From contig NZ_JACIDX010000010.1 of NCBI RefSeq assembly GCF_014196525.1, positions 62,001 to 126,000 on the forward strand: a stretch of 64,000 nucleotides of DNA, written 5' to 3'. Position 1 is the first letter of the stretch. The number at the start of each line of letters is the position of its first letter. A program made the translations under genes and the position numbers. This document shows positions 38,425-46,158 of this stretch, piece after piece. Origin of the DNA: Novosphingobium sediminicola (GTDB taxonomy: Bacteria; Pseudomonadota; Alphaproteobacteria; Sphingomonadales; Sphingomonadaceae). The notes beneath the pieces are model-generated. The model searched no databases and had not been told where the DNA came from. It worked only from the letters and a program-made list of their open reading frames with translations.

Positions 38425-38910
38425 ATGCTGCAAACCTATCTTGCCTATGGCCAATGGGCCAACCGGATCCTCATTGATCGCCTGACCGACCTGCCGGACG
38501 CGGTGCTGGATGCGCCGCAGCCGGTCGTGTTCGGCTCAATCCGGCGCACCTATCACCATCTGCTGGTGATCGCGCAGGTCTGGCAGGCGCATCTGCTGGG
38601 CCGCCCCCATGGCTATACCAGCCGCGATCCCGGCCATCCGCCGCCCATGGCGCAGATCGGCGCGGCGCTGGCGGAACTGGATGCATGGTTCCTTGATTAC
38701 GGCGCTGGGCTGAAACCCGAGGCGCGCACGCAGGTGGTCCATTTCACTTTCATCGGCGGCGGGGATGGCGCGATGACGCAAGAGGCCATCCTGACCCATA
38801 TCGTCAATCACGCTACCTATCACCGGGGCCATATCGTTGCCATGCTGAACGGGGCGGGGATCAGCATGGCGAACAGTGATATGCCGGTTTTCCTTACTGC
38901 CCCGGCCTGA
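38425..38910 (+). CDS. DinB-family metal-dependent protein
   Basis: The 161-residue helical protein begins MLQTYLAYGQWANRILIDRL, the usual DinB start. Metal-ligand histidines are seen in the RRTYHHLLVIAQVW helix near residue 46 and in HIVNHATYHRGHIVAML near 132-148. DinB/YfiT-type four-helix bundles often act as thiol transferases or have unknown activity; the substrate is unknown here. The last 17 bp overlap the end of the convergent lytic transglycosylase gene. Confidence 0.85.
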   Translation: MLQTYLAYGQWANRILIDRLTDLPDAVLDAPQPVVFGSIRRTYHHLLVIAQVWQAHLLGRPHGYTSRDPGHPPPMAQIGAALAELDAWFLDYGAGLKPEARTQVVHFTFIGGGDGAMTQEAILTHIVNHATYHRGHIVAMLNGAGISMANSDMPVFLTAPA

Positions 38911-41185
38911 CCGGCTGGACCACCGGCGATGAGGTAAAGCTCGGCTGCGGCCCATAGCTGGGCGCGGGCGTCCCCACCGGCATCCCTGACGGAGCAGGCA
39001 CCCCCATCGGCGCAGGCATGACCGCAGGTGGCGGAGGCGGGGCAGGGCGCGGGTCCTTCAGATAATGGCTGAGCGGATTGGCGCCCTTATAGGCCGCATG
39101 GTCGGGATACATTGCCTCGTAAGTGACGGCGTTTTCCAGCACATGGGCGACATAGGATCGGGTTTCGCTGAATGGGATCTTCTCGATCCATTCGACCCAT
39201 TCCGGCCCGCCCGGCATACGCGGATCACCGCGTGATGCGATCCATTTGTTCACATTGCCCGGTCCGGCATTATAGGCCGCCACCGCCAGCGGATAGGACC
39301 CGCGATAGGAGGACACCAGCCGCTGGAAATAGGCATTGCCCAGCGTGGTGTTATACAAAGGATCGTCGATCAGCGCCTGTGTCGATGAAGGCAGGCCAAG
39401 CCGCCGCGCCTGCTCGGCCGCCGTTCCCGGCATCAATTGCATCAAGCCGCGCGCGCCCGTGCGCGACATGGCGTTCTGGCTGAACTGGCTTTCCTGGCGC
39501 GAGATGGCGTGGATCCATGTCCAGTCGCTGCCCGGAGGCGTTGGGGTGATGGGGAAAGCGGAATCGCGGAAATTGTTAAAACCTGCGTTCTCCGCCGCCT
39601 GTCCCACGATCACCGCCAGATCGCGCCGACCCAAGGCGCGAGCCAGGTCGGCCACCAGTGTGAAATCGGCCTCGACCTTGGCCTGATTGGCGATTTCGCG
39701 GAAAAAACGGATCGTGGTTTGCCATTCGGCATCACGGGCCACTTCGCGCACGGCCTGAGTGATCGGGCGGGCGGCAAAGTCGCGGGCCTGCGCATGGGTG
39801 GGCGCGGCTCGGCGTCCGTCGTGCAACGGCGGGATCGGCAGGCCCAGACGCTCCAGCGCCAAAAGCCCGTGGAACTGATCGGGGAATTGCGCGGCCCAGC
39901 GGTAATATTCAAACGCGCCATTGGTCTGCCCCACGCTGTCCAGCGCTCGGCCTGCCCAGTAATAGCCCTTGGCGCGGGTCATGGGGGTGCGTGCCGCATG
40001 GGCGTAATTATAGAACAGTTGCGCCGCCCCTTCCGGGTTGCGCAATTGCCAGAGCGCGGTGGTGCCCCCCAGCCACATCAGCGAGGTGTAATCGTCGCGC
40101 ACGCCAAAGGCCATTTGCGCGATCTCGCTGCCCTCGGGGAAGCCTTCGGTGGCGCCTTGCGCGATGCGCAGCGAATCGGAAGGCCCGCCCGCGCGCGCTG
40201 CGGCCAGCAGCACCCCCGTCCAGCGGCGCGGATCGAGCGCCGGGCGCGCCAGCGGCGGGCGGGTGGCCAGCAGGCTGGCGGCCTCGGCCCCGCGCCCGCG
40301 CCGGATCAGATAGCGCGCCCGGTCCACCAGATAGCCCGGATCGGAGAGCATTTCGGGCGTGGCGGCCATCAGCGCCGGAGCAGAGGCCGGAGTTGGGGCT
40401 GAGGGAGCAACAAGGCCGGGATTGGCCTCGGCGGTGATACGGGCCATTTCGGCCTGTTCATCGGCAGTGCGCGCGGTGGCGGCAACCTGTTCAATCGCAT
40501 CGGGGCCGACCATCGGGGTTTCCACCCCCGCGCCCTGCTGTATGGCCAGACGGGCCTGCGCCACGGCCCAGCGGGTCTGCGATGCGCGGGTCAACGCGCG
40601 CGCGGCCTGCGCGGTCGATCCGTCCCAGAGCAGAGCCTCAAGCCGCGAATCATGATCGGTCTGGGCGAATCTGTCGCCCCAGCGCGAGAGAATCGCCGCC
40701 TCAGCCGCATCGCTCATCGCCCCGCCGCGCCATGCCGCGCGGGCCATATCGGCCGCATCGCGCGCCCGGCCCTCGGCCGCCAGCGCCAGCGCATATTGCG
40801 CGCGCGCCGGATTTGTCAGCGGGGGAAAGCGATCGAACAGTGCCACGATCCGGGCCGAGGATACGTTCTGGATCGCCAGCGATTTTTCCGCCGCGCGGCG
40901 CAAGCTCTCCTCCAGAGGAAAGCCCGGCCATGCCAGCACAAAGCCCGCATAGGCGTCAAAGCCCTGATTTTCCGTGCCGATCAGCGATTTCCACCGGGCA
41001 ATGGCCGGAGCCACAGCGCCCGGCGCGCTGGCTTTCAATTCGGCGCGGGCGCGGTCCCATTCGGCGCCCTCCTGACATTGCGCAGGCACGGACAGAACCG
41101 CCATCGCCAGCAGAGCCAGCGAGGCTATCCGGCGCCGACGGCGCGCAGAGGTGGATTTCGAACGGGGCATCATGGTGCTGGACAC
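38894..41185 (-). CDS. Soluble lytic murein transglycosylase (Slt70-type)
   Basis: The 763-residue periplasmic protein has a basic signal peptide (to about residue 38), a long superhelical alpha-rich domain with TPR-like repeats, and a C-terminal SLT domain: ISRQESQFSQNAMSRTGARG with catalytic Glu near 577, then GLMQLMPGTAAEQARRLGLP, YNTTLGNAYFQRL and PLAVAAYNAGPGNVNKW. A Pro-rich tail (APPPPPAVMPAPMGVPAPSG) closes the chain. It cleaves peptidoglycan to 1,6-anhydro products. The start is GTG at 41185, with ATGs at 41173 and 41170 as alternatives. Confidence 0.92.
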   Translation of the reverse strand: MSSTMMPRSKSTSARRRRRIASLALLAMAVLSVPAQCQEGAEWDRARAELKASAPGAVAPAIARWKSLIGTENQGFDAYAGFVLAWPGFPLEESLRRAAEKSLAIQNVSSARIVALFDRFPPLTNPARAQYALALAAEGRARDAADMARAAWRGGAMSDAAEAAILSRWGDRFAQTDHDSRLEALLWDGSTAQAARALTRASQTRWAVAQARLAIQQGAGVETPMVGPDAIEQVAATARTADEQAEMARITAEANPGLVAPSAPTPASAPALMAATPEMLSDPGYLVDRARYLIRRGRGAEAASLLATRPPLARPALDPRRWTGVLLAAARAGGPSDSLRIAQGATEGFPEGSEIAQMAFGVRDDYTSLMWLGGTTALWQLRNPEGAAQLFYNYAHAARTPMTRAKGYYWAGRALDSVGQTNGAFEYYRWAAQFPDQFHGLLALERLGLPIPPLHDGRRAAPTHAQARDFAARPITQAVREVARDAEWQTTIRFFREIANQAKVEADFTLVADLARALGRRDLAVIVGQAAENAGFNNFRDSAFPITPTPPGSDWTWIHAISRQESQFSQNAMSRTGARGLMQLMPGTAAEQARRLGLPSSTQALIDDPLYNTTLGNAYFQRLVSSYRGSYPLAVAAYNAGPGNVNKWIASRGDPRMPGGPEWVEWIEKIPFSETRSYVAHVLENAVTYEAMYPDHAAYKGANPLSHYLKDPRPAPPPPPAVMPAPMGVPAPSGMPVGTPAPSYGPQPSFTSSPVVQPVRPGQ

Positions 41186-41294
41186 GATGGCCTATGGCTC
41201 CTTATCAGGCGTTGCGATAGTAGGCGCCGGCCCATGGCGCGGCAGGCGTAATGCCATGCCGCCTATAGGTGGGCGATGAAAGAGGATAAAGTCG

Positions 41295-42179
41295 ATGTTT
41301 TCCGGTTCCATACCCGCTCTGGTGACACCTTTTCGCGATGGAGCGTTTGACGAGCCGACTTTCCGCCGTTTGGTGGACTGGCAGATCGAGAACGGTTCGA
41401 GCGCTTTGGTGCCTTGCGGGACGACGGGGGAAAATTCCACCCTGTCGAATGCCGAACACCACCGCGTGATCGAGGTCTGCATCGAGCAGGCCGCAGGGCG
41501 CGTGCCGGTGATCGCCGGTTGCGGCAGCAATGATACGCAAAACGCCTTGTTGCACATGACTTTTTCCAAGAAATGCGGGGCCGCCGCCGCGCTGCTCGTC
41601 GCGCCCTATTATAACCGTCCTTCGCAGGAAGGGTTGCTCGCCCATTTCTCCTATCTGGCCGAACATATCGACCTGCCGATCGTGCTGTACAATGTGCCGG
41701 CGCGCACCGTCACCGATATCAAGCCGGAAACCGTGATCGAACTGGCGCGTCGATTCCCGCAGCGGATCATCGGCATCAAGGACGCCAGCGGCGATCTGTC
41801 GCGCGTGACCGATCACCGCATGGGCATCAGCAAGGACTTCTGCCAGCTTTCGGGCGACGATGAGCTGGCGCTGCCCTTCAGCGCGGCGGGCGGGGTCGGC
41901 TGCATTTCGGTGACGGCCAATGTCGCGCCGCGCCTGTGCGCCGATTTTCAGGCGGCCTGCGCGGCGGGCAATCTGGCCGAGGCGCGCCGGTTGAACGATC
42001 TGCTCTATCCGCTGCACTATGCCATGTTCGAGGATGCCTCGCCGGGACCGGTGAAGTATGCCTTGTCCAAGGTGTTCGAAGGCTTTGGCGCGGAGCTGCG
42101 CTTGCCGCTGGTGCCTTGCAATGAAGGTGCGCGCAAGGCGGTGGATGCGGCTTTGGTGCATGCCGGGTTGGTGAGGTGA
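41295..42179 (+). CDS. dapA: 4-hydroxy-tetrahydrodipicolinate synthase
   Basis: The 294-residue aldolase has the family pattern MFSGSIPALVTPFRDG, LVPCGTTGENSTL near 41-53, YNVPARTVTDI with the catalytic Tyr near 134 and the Schiff-base lysine in IIGIKDASGDLSRV near 162. It condenses pyruvate with aspartate semialdehyde in lysine and diaminopimelate synthesis. It is divergent from the lytic transglycosylase, so two cell-wall genes share a gap of 109 bp. Repeat copy B begins 24 bp after its stop. Confidence 0.96.
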   Translation: MFSGSIPALVTPFRDGAFDEPTFRRLVDWQIENGSSALVPCGTTGENSTLSNAEHHRVIEVCIEQAAGRVPVIAGCGSNDTQNALLHMTFSKKCGAAAALLVAPYYNRPSQEGLLAHFSYLAEHIDLPIVLYNVPARTVTDIKPETVIELARRFPQRIIGIKDASGDLSRVTDHRMGISKDFCQLSGDDELALPFSAAGGVGCISVTANVAPRLCADFQAACAAGNLAEARRLNDLLYPLHYAMFEDASPGPVKYALSKVFEGFGAELRLPLVPCNEGARKAVDAALVHAGLVR

Positions 42180-42203
42180 TTTAATCCGGCGGGCGTTTAA
42201 GGC

Positions 42204-42418
42204 GCCTCCGGCGGGCAAAGGGTCTTGACCCTTTGCAATCCCATGAATGGGTTTGGGCGGCTTCGTTGCGTGTGCAGCGGGGCCGTCTTTTTTGGCCTGC
42301 GGCGCGGGGATGATCGGGCCGCAGGCTTTTTATTTGAAACGCTGCGTCCGACACTTTGTCGTCGAACCCATGGCGCAACGCAGACAGTAATGGGAGCGCG
42401 AGGTCTAGACCCTCGCAT
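42204..42418 (+). repeat. Structured repeat copy B
   Basis: The left hairpin GCAAAGGGTC-TT-GACCCTTTGC occupies 42215-42236, a central palindrome with GGCCTGCGGCGC and GGGCCGCAGGCT lies near 42293-42330, and the right hairpin GCGAGGTC-TA-GACCCTCGC ends the copy (its arm has lost one G). The block AACGCTGCGTCCGAC between the last two is shared with copy C. The copy follows dapA in the same orientation. Confidence 0.9.
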
Positions 42419-42431
42419 CTTTACCCCTTTC

Positions 42432-42468
42432 TTACACACTTGTGTAATTCACTAACATTCGTTATCAT
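42432..42468 (+). promoter_or_regulatory. Promoter and palindromic operator of the CmcJ-like gene
   Basis: TTGTGT (42440-42445) and TATCAT (42463-42468) are 17 nt apart and make a good sigma70-type pair. The -35 lies inside the palindrome TTACACA-CT-TGTGTAA (42432-42447). Such an overlap is typical of a repressor site; the TetR gene downstream is the natural candidate. Confidence 0.6.
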
Positions 42469-42516
42469 CTCCCTCACGCCGCCAAAGAGCGCGAATCCAA
42501 GAGAGAGGAGCAGATA

Positions 42517-43425
42517 ATGGCCACCATCACCCATGACGCGCTGGAGGACCAGCAGCGGCAGGCGCCTGCCCTGATCCGCTATCTGGCGCCGGGGGATTTC
42601 GTCACCCGCCGCTATGTTCGCGCGGGGGCAGAGATCAACACCGGCGAATATCGCGATTACGAGGCGGTGGTGCGAGATGGCATGCCGATCCGCGATCACT
42701 TCGCCTTTGACACGCATGGCTTCATGATCGGCAAGGGGGCCAGCGCGGTCGAGGATTTCTGGAACCGCGACGAGGTGAACGAAAAATATCACGCCGAGGC
42801 CGCGCAGATCATTCGCAACCTGACCGGGGCCGACCGGGTGGCCACGCAGGGTTGGATGATCCGCACCAGCGCTGATCTTTCGACTCGTGCGCAAGAAAAG
42901 ACCGAAAATTATCAACATGCCGGTGGCATTCAGCCCCCCGCGGGCGAAGCCCATGTCGATTACAATACGCTGACTGGCCAAAAGGCAGCGGCCCGGATGC
43001 ATGAACAGCATTTCGGATCGCGCGATGGCTATCGCCGCTTCTGCTGTGTCTCGCTGTGGCGTACCTTTTCGCCCGGGCCGCAGGATTGGCCGCTGGCGGT
43101 GTGTGACGGGCGTTCGGTGGCTGATTCCGAGGGCGTCTCAAATACGCTCTTCGTGGTCGATGAGTTCCCGGTGGGCGATGCTCTTACCGCGCCGGTGGAG
43201 GGCGAGGATCAGATGATCGCGGCCTATATTTTCCGCCAAAATCCGGCGCATCGCTGGTGGTATTTTTCGAATATGAGCCGCGATGATGTGCTCTTGTTCA
43301 AATTTCACGACAGCGATCACGCCTGCACCTGGCGCTGTCCGCACACGGCCTTTCACGACACCAGTCTGCCCGGTGTCCAAATTCGTGCGAGCATCGAATT
43401 GCGCGCGGTTGCCTATTGGGATTGA
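42517..43425 (+). CDS. CmcJ/NvfI-like Fe(II)/2-oxoglutarate-type oxygenase
   Basis: The 302-residue protein resembles the CmcJ/AsaB family of oxidoreductases: RDHFAFDTHGFMI, then HVDYNT with presumed metal ligands His and Asp, WWYFSNMSRDDVLLFKFHDSD, and the distal His in CPHTAFHDTSLPG followed by ASIELRAVAYWD, whose Arg could bind the co-substrate. Characterised relatives hydroxylate or otherwise oxidise secondary metabolites. No biosynthetic genes are adjacent, so it may detoxify or modify a foreign compound. A good promoter with an embedded palindrome precedes it, and a TetR regulator follows. Confidence 0.78.
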   Translation: MATITHDALEDQQRQAPALIRYLAPGDFVTRRYVRAGAEINTGEYRDYEAVVRDGMPIRDHFAFDTHGFMIGKGASAVEDFWNRDEVNEKYHAEAAQIIRNLTGADRVATQGWMIRTSADLSTRAQEKTENYQHAGGIQPPAGEAHVDYNTLTGQKAAARMHEQHFGSRDGYRRFCCVSLWRTFSPGPQDWPLAVCDGRSVADSEGVSNTLFVVDEFPVGDALTAPVEGEDQMIAAYIFRQNPAHRWWYFSNMSRDDVLLFKFHDSDHACTWRCPHTAFHDTSLPGVQIRASIELRAVAYWD

Positions 43426-43668
43426 TGGTCGATCTTGCTCTTCGCGATGCCCAAAAGGGCAATAAACTCATCGCTAACTATTGGCGAATCTGGGCTTTTG
43501 ATCGGGCCTTAGTGGATCACATGGTAGCGATGGGGTAAATTTGGTTTTACGACGAATTCTCAACTATTGTGCGAAAAATCCGAACGGTTCCTGAATAAAT
43601 TACCCCTTATAGAGGGAAAACAGGTTAAACAGCTTGATTTCCCAACGAATGTGGAATTGCCAAGGGGC

Positions 43669-44292
43669 ATGTCGGAAACGCGCCAGACTTTAGAACAGCG
43701 TCGCAATCGCAATTATGAGGAAACACACCGCCAGCTAGTAGAGCGGGCGGTGGGACTGATAGGGCGCGATGGTGTCGAATCCTTAACCGTGGCAACGCTT
43801 GCGCGTGATGCCCGAATGAACCGTTCGACGGTATATTATCATTTTGACAGTCGCGAATCATTGTTGGCGGCCGCCAAGGAATGGTTCGGGGCAAGATTGG
43901 GCGAAATGATGGTCGCGCCCGGCGATTCGCAAACATGGCTGGAAAAGGCCGTTCATTCTTCGCTGAGCAACCCCGAATTGATGCATGAATGGGTTATGGA
44001 TCTGGTCAATGACACGCCGATCCATCGCAATTTTCCCCGCTGGGACGATCTGGTTGAACTGGCTTCGCGCTCGCCCCAAGTGGTGCGCCATGAGGATGGC
44101 AAGGGCGGGCCTTCCGCCGCTCTGCCTCAGGACGCCGAGATCTGGGCCACGATGCTGCTGGCCAGCGTGGTGATGGCGCCGCGCGTGTTCCGCGTGGCGG
44201 TCCGCCCCGATCAGGAAGTCGAGCTGGTGTCGCGCCATTATGCGCAATTGCTGCGCAGGATGTTGCAGTCGACCCCGCGTGCCGCAAGATAA
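43669..44292 (+). CDS. TetR-family transcriptional regulator
   Basis: The 207-residue protein has an N-terminal TetR HTH: RQLVERAVGLIGRDGVESLT, then VATLARDARMNRSTVYYHF at about 48-66, and a helical ligand domain. The ATG at 43669 follows AAGGGG; the longer frame to 43567 lacks coding features. It lies 243 bp downstream of the CmcJ-like gene in the same orientation, and the palindrome in that gene's promoter is a plausible target. The gap 43426-43668 is AT-rich and probably carries its own promoter. Confidence 0.88.
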   Translation: MSETRQTLEQRRNRNYEETHRQLVERAVGLIGRDGVESLTVATLARDARMNRSTVYYHFDSRESLLAAAKEWFGARLGEMMVAPGDSQTWLEKAVHSSLSNPELMHEWVMDLVNDTPIHRNFPRWDDLVELASRSPQVVRHEDGKGGPSAALPQDAEIWATMLLASVVMAPRVFRVAVRPDQEVELVSRHYAQLLRRMLQSTPRAAR

Positions 44293-44374
44293 GGGATGGG
44301 TGCGCCATGAATTGCGACAGATTGCCTTGCGCTTTCACTTGGCGTTCAGCCAGACGCTGGTTATAGGCCAATCC

Positions 44375-45181
44375 ATGTCTAAGCCCAGCATCAGCCTGTC
44401 GCCGCGTGTTGTCCTCCTTGCCTGTGCCGTTGGCGCGATGGCGATCACCGGCGGTTGCGCCGGGCGGGGCAAGAAGCCCAAGGATACCGCCTATGTCGCG
44501 CGCGACGTCGATTCGCTCTATCTGGAGGCGAAGAAGCGTCTGGATCAGGGCGAGGACAAGACCGCTGCGGCCCTGTTCGACGAGGTGGAGCGTCAGCACC
44601 CCTACAGCCCCTGGGCACGCCGCGCACAGTTGATGAGCGCGTTTTCCTATTATTCGGCGCGCGATTACGCCAAGTCGGTGCAGTCGGCGCAGCGCTTCCT
44701 TTCGATCCATCCGGGCAACAAGGACGCGCCTTACGCCTATTACCTGATCGCGATGAGCTATTACGAGCAGATCAGCGACGTCAGCCGCGATCAGAAGATC
44801 ACGCTTCAGGCGCTCTCGGCGCTTAATGACGTGGTGCGCCGCTATCCCAATACGCGCTATGCCACCGATGCGCGGCTCAAGGTCGATCTGGTGAACGACC
44901 ATCTGGCCGGCAAGGAAATGGATATTGGCCGCTTTTACGAGCGTTCGGGCCGCTGGCTGGCCGCCGACATCCGTTTCCGCAATGTGATCGACAAATATCA
45001 GACGACCAGCCACACCGCCGAGGCGCTGTTCCGTCTGGTGGAAACCAATCTGGCGCTGGGCATTCCGGCTGAGGCGCAGAAATACGCCGCCGTGCTGGGC
45101 GCGAACTATCCGGGCAGCGAGTGGTATGAGAAGGCCTATGCGATGATGGGCAAATATGCCCCCGGCACCAAGGTCAGCTGA
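44375..45181 (+). CDS. bamD: Outer membrane assembly lipoprotein BamD
   Basis: The 268-residue lipoprotein has a signal peptide with lipobox ITGGC (Cys near residue 28) and TPR-type repeats: DSLYLEAKKRLDQGEDKTAA, ALFDEVERQHPYSPWARRAQ, FLSIHPGNKDAPYAYYLIAM and ALNDVVRRYPNTRYATDARL. BamD is the essential partner of BamA in folding outer-membrane barrels. A terminator follows at 45207-45236. Confidence 0.95.
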   Translation: MSKPSISLSPRVVLLACAVGAMAITGGCAGRGKKPKDTAYVARDVDSLYLEAKKRLDQGEDKTAAALFDEVERQHPYSPWARRAQLMSAFSYYSARDYAKSVQSAQRFLSIHPGNKDAPYAYYLIAMSYYEQISDVSRDQKITLQALSALNDVVRRYPNTRYATDARLKVDLVNDHLAGKEMDIGRFYERSGRWLAADIRFRNVIDKYQTTSHTAEALFRLVETNLALGIPAEAQKYAAVLGANYPGSEWYEKAYAMMGKYAPGTKVS

Positions 45182-45206
45182 TCGTTTGAAACGACGGTTT
45201 TGCAAA

Positions 45207-45236
45207 GGCCCGCGCCCGCAAAGGCGCGGGCCTTTT
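45207..45236 (+). terminator. Rho-independent terminator of bamD
   Basis: GGCCCGCGCC (45207-45216) pairs perfectly with GGCGCGGGCC (45223-45232), followed by TTTT. Confidence 0.9.
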
Positions 45237-45268
45237 GCGTTGAAACGCCGGGGGAGGGGCATATCTGT

Positions 45269-45292
45269 GTAAGACACCGTGGAATGTCTAAC
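45269..45292. promoter_or_regulatory. Inverted repeat upstream of Rrf2 gene
   Basis: GTAAGACA (45269-45276) and TGTCTAAC (45285-45292) are complementary except for one position, with an 8-nt spacer. It lies 46 bp before the Rrf2 start and could be its own operator. Confidence 0.4.
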
Positions 45293-45338
45293 CCGGTGAT
45301 TGACATTTTCTTCGGATGAGCGCTGTTATGCCGCCGCC

Positions 45339-45803
45339 ATGCTATCGCAGAAAACCCGCTATACGATCCGCGCGCTTCAGCACCTGGCTGACCTATGGCA
45401 GCAGGGTCCGATTCGGCTCGACGCGATTGCCGAGGCGCAGAATATCCCGCGCAAGTTCCTCACCGTGATCCTGTCGGAAATGGTGCGCGAAGGGCTGGTG
45501 ATCAGCCATCGCGGCCGCGAGGGCGGCTATGAACTGGCGCTGGCGCCATGCGATATCCGCTATGGCGACATCATCCGAATTACGCGGGGCAGTCTGGCGC
45601 TGGTGCCCTGTGCGAGCCGGTTTGCCCACGAACACTGCGCCAATTGCCTGCCCGAGGTTGATTGCCGCTTGCGCGGGCTGATGCTAGCCGTGCGCGACGA
45701 AATGGCCGCGATGCTCGACCGGCTGACTTTGGCTGACCCGATTTTGGTCGAACCGCCCTTTGCCGACCCGCCCGAAGAATCCCCGGCCGAGGCTGCGGAA
45801 TAG
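45339..45803 (+). CDS. Rrf2-family transcriptional regulator with cysteine cluster
   Basis: The 154-residue protein has an Rrf2 winged helix (MLSQKTRYTIRALQHLADLW; LDAIAEAQNIPRKFLTVIL; GLVISHRGREGGYELA). A cysteine-rich stretch near residues 90-110 contains four Cys: PCASRF, EHCANC and EVDCRL. As in IscR or NsrR, such cysteines may hold an iron-sulfur cluster that senses iron, oxygen or nitric oxide; the spacing differs from IscR, so the signal is unknown. The ATG at 45339 matches Rrf2 starts better than 45300. Confidence 0.88.
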   Translation: MLSQKTRYTIRALQHLADLWQQGPIRLDAIAEAQNIPRKFLTVILSEMVREGLVISHRGREGGYELALAPCDIRYGDIIRITRGSLALVPCASRFAHEHCANCLPEVDCRLRGLMLAVRDEMAAMLDRLTLADPILVEPPFADPPEESPAEAAE

Positions 45804-45867
45804 GGACTTACCCTAATTGGAGCCCAAGCCGCGATGGTTCATACCGACGGCGAAGGGCTGGTCCGAT

Positions 45868-46113
45868 ATGAGCGAATTGCGCAAGATTACCGCGCAGGAT
45901 CAAGGTGAGCGGTTTGATGAAGCCGCCAACGCCCAATTGGCGCGTGATGTGCTGGAAGCGCAGAGCGCGGCGCCCCGGCTGCTGCTGCATCCTGATGGGC
46001 CCGAGTTGCTGGACGTCCATCAGGACGACCGCGCCATCCATATCGAACACTGGCTCATCATGGGCGTCTGGCTGACCACGATTGTGGTCTCGCTCTGGCG
46101 GTTCCTGCTTTGA
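45868..46113 (+). CDS. Small C-terminal-anchored membrane protein
   Basis: The 81-residue protein starts MSELRKITAQDQGERFDEAA, has an acidic soluble part and one hydrophobic segment at the end (HWLIMGVWLTTIVVSLWRFLL), which would anchor it with the N-terminus in the cytoplasm. No family was recognised. It sits between the Rrf2 gene and recN, 45 bp before the recN ATG, so the recN LexA box lies just after it. Confidence 0.55.
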   Translation: MSELRKITAQDQGERFDEAANAQLARDVLEAQSAAPRLLLHPDGPELLDVHQDDRAIHIEHWLIMGVWLTTIVVSLWRFLL

Positions 46114-46143
46114 AAGCATAGACGCGCCGCTTTGCTTCGGCTA

Positions 46144-46158
46144 GAACGCCTAGCGAAC
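46144..46158. promoter_or_regulatory. LexA (SOS) box of recN
   Basis: GAAC-GCCTAGC-GAAC is an exact reverse-complement GTTC-N7-GTTC operator. Its last base directly precedes the recN ATG at 46159. Confidence 0.8.
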
